19,183 nt of DNA, taken from NCBI GenBank assembly GCA_018660965.1, contig JABJJH010000094.1, positions 1-19,183 on the forward strand, written 5' to 3'. The notes under the pieces are model-generated. The model had not been told where the DNA came from and ran no database searches. It was given only the letters and a program-made list of their open reading frames with translations. Position 1 is the first letter of the stretch; each line of letters opens with the position of its first letter. This document shows, one piece after another, positions 15,480 through 19,183 of this stretch. The stretch is from Rhodospirillaceae bacterium (GTDB taxonomy: Bacteria; Pseudomonadota; Alphaproteobacteria; UBA8366; GCA-2717185). The position numbers and the translations under genes were made by a program.

Positions 15480-17116
15480 GACCTTTCGCTAATCAGAAAG
15501 TCGGCGGCAGCGCGCAGGTCCGCGAACCGCGCCGTCGGTTCATGCGACCCGGTTTCCGCCGGTTTGGAATTCCCCGACGCGACAAGGATAGAGCACAAAC
15601 CGGCGGCGTTCGCCCCGACGATGTCGGTCGCCAACGTGTCGCCGATCATCACGATTTCATCGCGCGCCACACCAAGAAGGTCGATGGCGCCTTCGAAAAT
15701 TTCCGGCTGTGGTTTTCCGATTACCGTCGCAACGCACCCCGTCGCGGCTTCGAGGAAGGCGATCACCGCGCCTGTTTCAGGCTCCGGCCCCGCCGAGGTT
15801 GGAATGACCACATCGCCGTTGCTCGCGATCAGTTCAGCCCCCCCGGTCAAATGCCGGATGGCGGGCGTTAAATCGGAAATTTTCATGTCGAGGTCGACGC
15901 CAACGACAACATAGTCGGGCGCGTCGCTTTCAATGGCGCCAGCGTCGAGAAGGGTTTGGCGCAAGACCGCGCTGCCAACGACGTGAATTTCAGGCGCTGT
16001 CCCTTGCGCCATCAAATAACGGGCGGTCGCGAGGCCCGACGTAAGGATGTTGGACGCTCGTAGATCGTATCCCATACCCTTCAATTTTCGTTCACAGTCT
16101 TCAGGCGTCCCGCGCGCATTGTTCGTCAGGCAGACAACGCCGACTCCATGATTTTGCAGGTCGCGCACCGCCGCCGCTGATCCCTCAATCGCCGCATCGC
16201 CGCGAAACAGCACGCCGTCCATATCCAGGATGACGCCCCGGATCGCGCCCTGAAAATGCAGATAATTCTCGGGGTGGTCCGGCGTCGGCGATGGCGGGCG
16301 TGGCGGCGTCCAATGCATGTTAAGCCCCCGCACCGGCGCTTCGTAAACCATGGGGTCGCCGCCATGCGCGCGCCATTGGACCTGTTCACCGACATTGATC
16401 TCCGCCCAGGCGCCGGACGCTTCGGCCTGGGTCGTGAAACTTTCGGTCAACGATTGCAGCGTCAGGTACCGGATTCCGTCGATGGTGCTGCTGTCGTTCC
16501 AATGCACATGCCCGGCGACGCACATAACGACATTGCCCGCGGCTTCGATAATTTCCCGCGCCTTCGCCGTATGCTGCAGGGACGCGGACACGACATGATT
16601 CTGGAAATAAAAATTCCCGACCATCGCCCCATCGTTCAAAGGGATATGCGTGAAAACAATCGACGACTTGCCCGTTGCCGCCAAATCCCGCCGCAACCAT
16701 TCGAGTTCGGAATCGGACGGCGTCGGATTGTGCGCATAGCCATGCGAAAGGTCGAGTTGCCAGAAGACCAGATGCCACCCCTTCAGGTCGAAACTATGAC
16801 TGCCAAGGGGGCGCCCGAGAATGTCCTCGTTCTCTTCACGGGACAGGTAATGCAAATCGTGGTTCCCCAACAAATGTTCATGGCGAACATTCACACCCTC
16901 GAAAACCGACATAACGTCGCGCGCCAATCCCAAATCGGTATCGTGATCGACGTTCGAAATTCGGTCGCCCAAATCAACGACGAGGTCGACATCCAGTTCA
17001 CACACCCGGTCGCGGAACCCTTCCAGCAAGGGCACGGCGAGCGCGCCCATTTTCGTAAACCGCGTCGGCCCGTGATGAATGTCGGTGACGACCGCCAGTT
17101 TCAGTGTTTCCGCCAT
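15470..17116 (-). CDS. metallophosphoesterase fused to a NagD-like HAD phosphatase
   Basis: A 548-residue protein with two unrelated phosphohydrolase domains. Residues 1-about 260 are a calcineurin-like metallophosphoesterase with its full metal set: TDIH (Asp12, His14), DLGDR (Asp51), GNHD (84-87), FTHIP (His157) and GHVH (202-205). A proline-rich linker (PPRPPSPTPDHP, 271-282) leads to residues about 292-548, a HAD-IIA domain: DMDGVL (Asp298 nucleophile, Asp300), TNN (331-333), GKPQPEIF with Lys468, and GDTLATDI with Asp493. Both sites look active. Substrates are unknown; HAD-IIA members use small sugar or glycolate phosphates. I chose the ATG at 17116 because AGGAG lies 5-6 bases upstream and the metal motif then sits at the usual place; a 47-codon in-frame upstream extension has no domain character. 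It is divergent from the CoA transferase gene. Confidence 0.92.
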   Translation of the reverse strand: MAETLKLAVVTDIHHGPTRFTKMGALAVPLLEGFRDRVCELDVDLVVDLGDRISNVDHDTDLGLARDVMSVFEGVNVRHEHLLGNHDLHYLSREENEDILGRPLGSHSFDLKGWHLVFWQLDLSHGYAHNPTPSDSELEWLRRDLAATGKSSIVFTHIPLNDGAMVGNFYFQNHVVSASLQHTAKAREIIEAAGNVVMCVAGHVHWNDSSTIDGIRYLTLQSLTESFTTQAEASGAWAEINVGEQVQWRAHGGDPMVYEAPVRGLNMHWTPPRPPSPTPDHPENYLHFQGAIRGVILDMDGVLFRGDAAIEGSAAAVRDLQNHGVGVVCLTNNARGTPEDCERKLKGMGYDLRASNILTSGLATARYLMAQGTAPEIHVVGSAVLRQTLLDAGAIESDAPDYVVVGVDLDMKISDLTPAIRHLTGGAELIASNGDVVIPTSAGPEPETGAVIAFLEAATGCVATVIGKPQPEIFEGAIDLLGVARDEIVMIGDTLATDIVGANAAGLCSILVASGNSKPAETGSHEPTARFADLRAAADFLISERSLV

Positions 17117-17141
17117 GCTGACTCCTCTGCTGCTGGGCGCC

Positions 17142-17170
17142 ACCGTACTCACCGAACTTCCCGCTTTCAA
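17142..17170 (-). promoter_or_regulatory. candidate sigma-70 promoter of the phosphatase fusion
   Basis: On the minus strand TTGAAA (17165-17170) is followed after 17 bases by TACGGT (17142-17147). The -35 box matches the consensus in 5 of 6 positions; the -10 box keeps only the TA...T frame. It points toward the ATG at 17116. A prediction by eye. Confidence 0.35.
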
Positions 17171-17172
17171 TA

Positions 17173-17198
17173 TCGTCCTTTTGGGTCGTCCCTTTGGA
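17173..17198. repeat. 13-base tandem repeat in the divergent promoter region
   Basis: TCGTCCTTTTGGG (17173-17185) is followed directly by TCGTCCCTTTGGA (17186-17198), which match in 11 of 13 positions; a weaker third unit, TTGCCTTTAGGGG, follows. The array lies between the two divergent genes, just behind the candidate -35 box, so it could be a regulator site for one or both. Confidence 0.45.
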
Positions 17199-17257
17199 TT
17201 GCCTTTAGGGGGGGCATCGTGGAAACTGACCGGAATGAACCAAACGAGTGAGGGCAC

Positions 17258-18460
17258 ATGAGCACGAAGCCGCCGTTGGAGGGAATCCGGGTGCTGGATA
17301 TCGGCACCCTGATCGCAGGGCCGTTCGGGGCCACGTTATTGGGTGATTTCGGGGCCGAGATCATCAAGGTCGAGCAACCGGGGCCAGGCGACGCGCTGCG
17401 CGGCACACCGAAGGATGGCGAAGCGGGACGGCCCACGGGTTGGCGGGTCGATGCGCGCAACAAGAAATCCGTCACGCTGAACCTGCGCGTAAGGCAAGGT
17501 CAGGAAATCCTCTACGAACTGGTCAGGACAGCGGATATCGTCATCGAGAATTTCACCCCCGGCACTCTGGAAAAATGGAATGTCGGCTGGGAAGACCTCC
17601 GCAAGGTCAACCCGCGATTGATCATGGTGCGCGTGTCCGGGTATGGGCAGACCGGACCGTATTCCAAACGCGCGGGGTATGACCGCATCGCGCTGGGGTT
17701 TTCCGGCTATATGTACCCGACCGGGTTTCCCGACCGCTTCCCGGTCCGCCCCGCCTTCCCCACCGCCGATTACAACACCGGCACGTTCGGGGCCTACGCC
17801 GCGATGCTGGCGTTGTACGAACGCGACGCGCGCGGCGGCGAAGGGCAGATGATCGACCTTGCGCTGTATGAACCCCCATTCCGCATCACCTCCAATCTGC
17901 TGGCCAATTACAACGCAACCGGCGAAATCCGCGAGCGCATCGGCAACCGCAACCCGACGTTCGCCCCTGCCGGCACGTTCGAGACCAAGGACGGCCGCTA
18001 TGTCCAGATCGCCGCAGGTGGCCAGAAGGTGTTCCAACGGCTGGTCGAGGCCATGGGCATGCCGGAACTGGCGGACGACCCGCGCTATTCGGTCAGCCGG
18101 GAACGCATCGCGCGCGCCGACGAGCTGGAGCAAATCCTCGCCGACTGGATCGGCGAACGGAATTTCGCCGAGATCGAGGAACGGCTGGTCGGCGGCAACG
18201 TGCCGTTCGGCGGCATCTACACGCCCGCCGACATCGCAGTCGACCCCCACTATCAGGCCCGCGACAGCTTCATCACCGTCGAGGACCCCGAAGACGGCCC
18301 CATGGCCATGCCGGGCGTCATCCCCAAACTCATGGGCACCCCCGGCAAAGTGACCTCCACGGGCCCCAAGCTGGGCCAGCACAACGACGAAATCTATAAG
18401 GGGCTGCTGGACAAAAGCGCCGACGAACTGGCCAAACTATCCAAGGACGGGATCATTTAA
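17258..18460 (+). CDS. CaiB/BaiF class III CoA transferase
   Basis: A 400-residue family III CoA transferase that moves CoA between carboxylic acids. The N-terminus has PLEGIRVLDIGTLIAGPF and LGDFGAEIIKVE (residues 6-39), NKKSVTLNL (68-76) and the FTPG turn (99-102). RPAFPTADYNTG holds the likely nucleophile Asp171, equivalent to Asp169 of formyl-CoA transferase. A GQMIDLALYEP strand and the interlocking C-terminal domain follow. The length is standard. The ATG at 17258 has a GTGAGG site close upstream. This is the only plus-strand gene, divergent from the phosphatase fusion and convergent with the dioxygenase. Donor and acceptor cannot be told from the sequence; family members act on formate/oxalate, carnitine, bile acids and aromatic acids. 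Confidence 0.93.
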   Translation: MSTKPPLEGIRVLDIGTLIAGPFGATLLGDFGAEIIKVEQPGPGDALRGTPKDGEAGRPTGWRVDARNKKSVTLNLRVRQGQEILYELVRTADIVIENFTPGTLEKWNVGWEDLRKVNPRLIMVRVSGYGQTGPYSKRAGYDRIALGFSGYMYPTGFPDRFPVRPAFPTADYNTGTFGAYAAMLALYERDARGGEGQMIDLALYEPPFRITSNLLANYNATGEIRERIGNRNPTFAPAGTFETKDGRYVQIAAGGQKVFQRLVEAMGMPELADDPRYSVSRERIARADELEQILADWIGERNFAEIEERLVGGNVPFGGIYTPADIAVDPHYQARDSFITVEDPEDGPMAMPGVIPKLMGTPGKVTSTGPKLGQHNDEIYKGLLDKSADELAKLSKDGII

Positions 18461-18472
18461 CGCCGCGCCATC

Positions 18473-18499
18473 ATCCCAGATAACCCCTATCCCAGATAA
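18473..18499. repeat. 11-base direct repeat at the dioxygenase stop
   Basis: ATCCCAGATAA occurs at 18473-18483 and again at 18489-18499, offset by 16 bases. The second copy codes for the last residues of the dioxygenase and overlaps its stop codon; the first lies in the 26-base gap between the convergent genes. No clear terminator is visible in this gap. Confidence 0.55.
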
Positions 18500-19183
18500 A
18501 AGGGCCTGCCGGATTCGCGCAGCCAGATGCGCACCAGATGGCGGCGGCGTTCCGGTTCCGGCCAGTCGCGGAACGACGTGCGCCGATGGCCGAGCCGCCG
18601 GTTGTTGACGATCTGGATTTGCCCGCGCTCGAACTCGAATGTCTTGCCGAGGCCGGGGCGTTCTGGCACCCGCATCAACGCGTCAATCGCCGCGCGCCCG
18701 GACGCATCCATGTCTTCGCGTCGCAACTCGAACCCATGCTCGACCCGGCGCGGCGAGAAGCAGGCGTATAGCCGCTCCCCATCCGACTCGAACACCGGCT
18801 TGACCGACACCACATCGTCATCCGGCGCATGTTCCATCTGGCGGTCGAAATAGAACGGTTCGTACAGGCGCGGCAGGACATCGGGAAATTCCGCCAGCAA
18901 CAAATTATACACCGTCTCCAGACTGACCAGCCCGCTTATCCCGCCCTTGCGCGCCGTCTGCAGGCAGAACAGCGCGACGAAATCCGGCGGCAAATTGAAG
19001 GCGTTGTCAGTGTGGTAACTTTGCCCGCCATTGGTTTTCGACGACCGCACCCCGCTGCCCGCGAGCGCCTTCTTGCCGGTATCGGTCACGTCGTAAATCA
19101 TCTCGCCGTCCCATTTCTGGGCGACGGGCCGGCTGACCATCGACATCAACAGCCAGTAGAGCTTCTTCGCAACATCAATTTCC
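18487..19183 (-). CDS. TauD/TfdA-type Fe(II)/2-oxoglutarate dioxygenase (cut by right edge)
   Basis: The last 231 residues of a non-haem iron dioxygenase; the frame stays open to the window edge, so the true start is outside. The SYHTDNAFN stretch (His and Asp near codons 19012-19014 and 19006-19008) gives the HxD of the iron triad. IQIVNNRRLGHRRT near the C-terminus carries the distal His, and RRRHLVRIWLR the Arg that would bind 2-oxoglutarate. Such enzymes are about 280-380 residues and hydroxylate or cleave small acids, for example taurine, 2,4-D or gamma-butyrobetaine. The substrate is not readable from the sequence. It faces the CoA transferase with only 26 bases between the two stops; whether they share a pathway is unknown. 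Internal ATGs at about 19140-19146 were not used as start because upstream codons still look coding. Confidence 0.85.
   Translation of the reverse strand, partial: EIDVAKKLYWLLMSMVSRPVAQKWDGEMIYDVTDTGKKALAGSGVRSSKTNGGQSYHTDNAFNLPPDFVALFCLQTARKGGISGLVSLETVYNLLLAEFPDVLPRLYEPFYFDRQMEHAPDDDVVSVKPVFESDGERLYACFSPRRVEHGFELRREDMDASGRAAIDALMRVPERPGLGKTFEFERGQIQIVNNRRLGHRRTSFRDWPEPERRRHLVRIWLRESGRPFYLG

Noticed and set aside
17117..17257. A 47-residue N-terminal extension of the phosphatase fusion
   Set aside because: A good AGGAG site precedes ATG 17116 and the extension has no signal peptide or domain; it would also fill the whole divergent promoter gap.
17336..18382. A 348-codon minus-strand frame opposite the CoA transferase gene
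   Set aside because: The plus strand codes for a complete CaiB/BaiF protein; the antisense frame shows no motif.

Overview
The window looks like a chromosomal segment of a GC-rich alphaproteobacterium. Hand-counted lines reach about 70% GC in the metabolic genes. Shine-Dalgarno sites are of the AGGAG type, genes are tightly packed and often overlap, and the gene families fit a Rhodospirillales-type organism; that placement is inference from style, not from a marker gene. I see 13 protein genes, two of them cut by the window edges. Twelve lie on the minus strand and one, a CoA transferase, on the plus strand. I found no tRNA, rRNA, CRISPR array, transposase or phage gene.

Region 1 (1-8073, minus strand, read right to left) is a fatty-acid degradation operon. 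It starts with a 1326-residue three-domain protein: a PlsB/PlsC-like acyltransferase, an alpha/beta hydrolase and a long-chain acyl-CoA synthetase. A thiolase, a two-domain 3-hydroxyacyl-CoA dehydrogenase/enoyl-CoA hydratase, and the start of an E. coli-type membrane-anchored FadE acyl-CoA dehydrogenase follow. Three of the four genes are joined by a 1-base overlap or an 8-base gap, so activation and all four steps of the beta-oxidation spiral would be made together. The fused first gene could take an ester to an acyl-CoA on one chain.

Region 2 (8205-12924, minus strand) is a five-gene surface-glycan module. In transcription order it holds a DegT/DnrJ-type sugar aminotransferase, an extended-SDR sugar epimerase/dehydratase, a WbqC-family protein, a GT4-type glycosyltransferase and a NodB-like deacetylase without a signal peptide. 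Start/stop overlaps couple several of them. Parts of this block are clearly more AT-rich than the flanks (42-47% GC in two hand-counted lines), which suggests a transferred accessory block.

Region 3 (13028-19183) is a set of unrelated metabolic genes. It has a molybdenum hydroxylase large subunit without its FAD and Fe-S partners nearby, a fusion of a metallophosphoesterase with a NagD-like HAD phosphatase, a divergent CaiB/BaiF class III CoA transferase, and a convergent Fe(II)/2-oxoglutarate dioxygenase of the TauD family cut by the right edge.

The most unusual items are the three-domain acyltransferase-hydrolase-ligase, the double phosphatase fusion, two GGATGG/CCATCC palindromes in intergenic gaps, and short phased direct repeats that sit across the stop codons of three separate genes. 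No gap without a gene exceeds 300 bases; the largest, 15293-15469 (177 bases), is annotated below.
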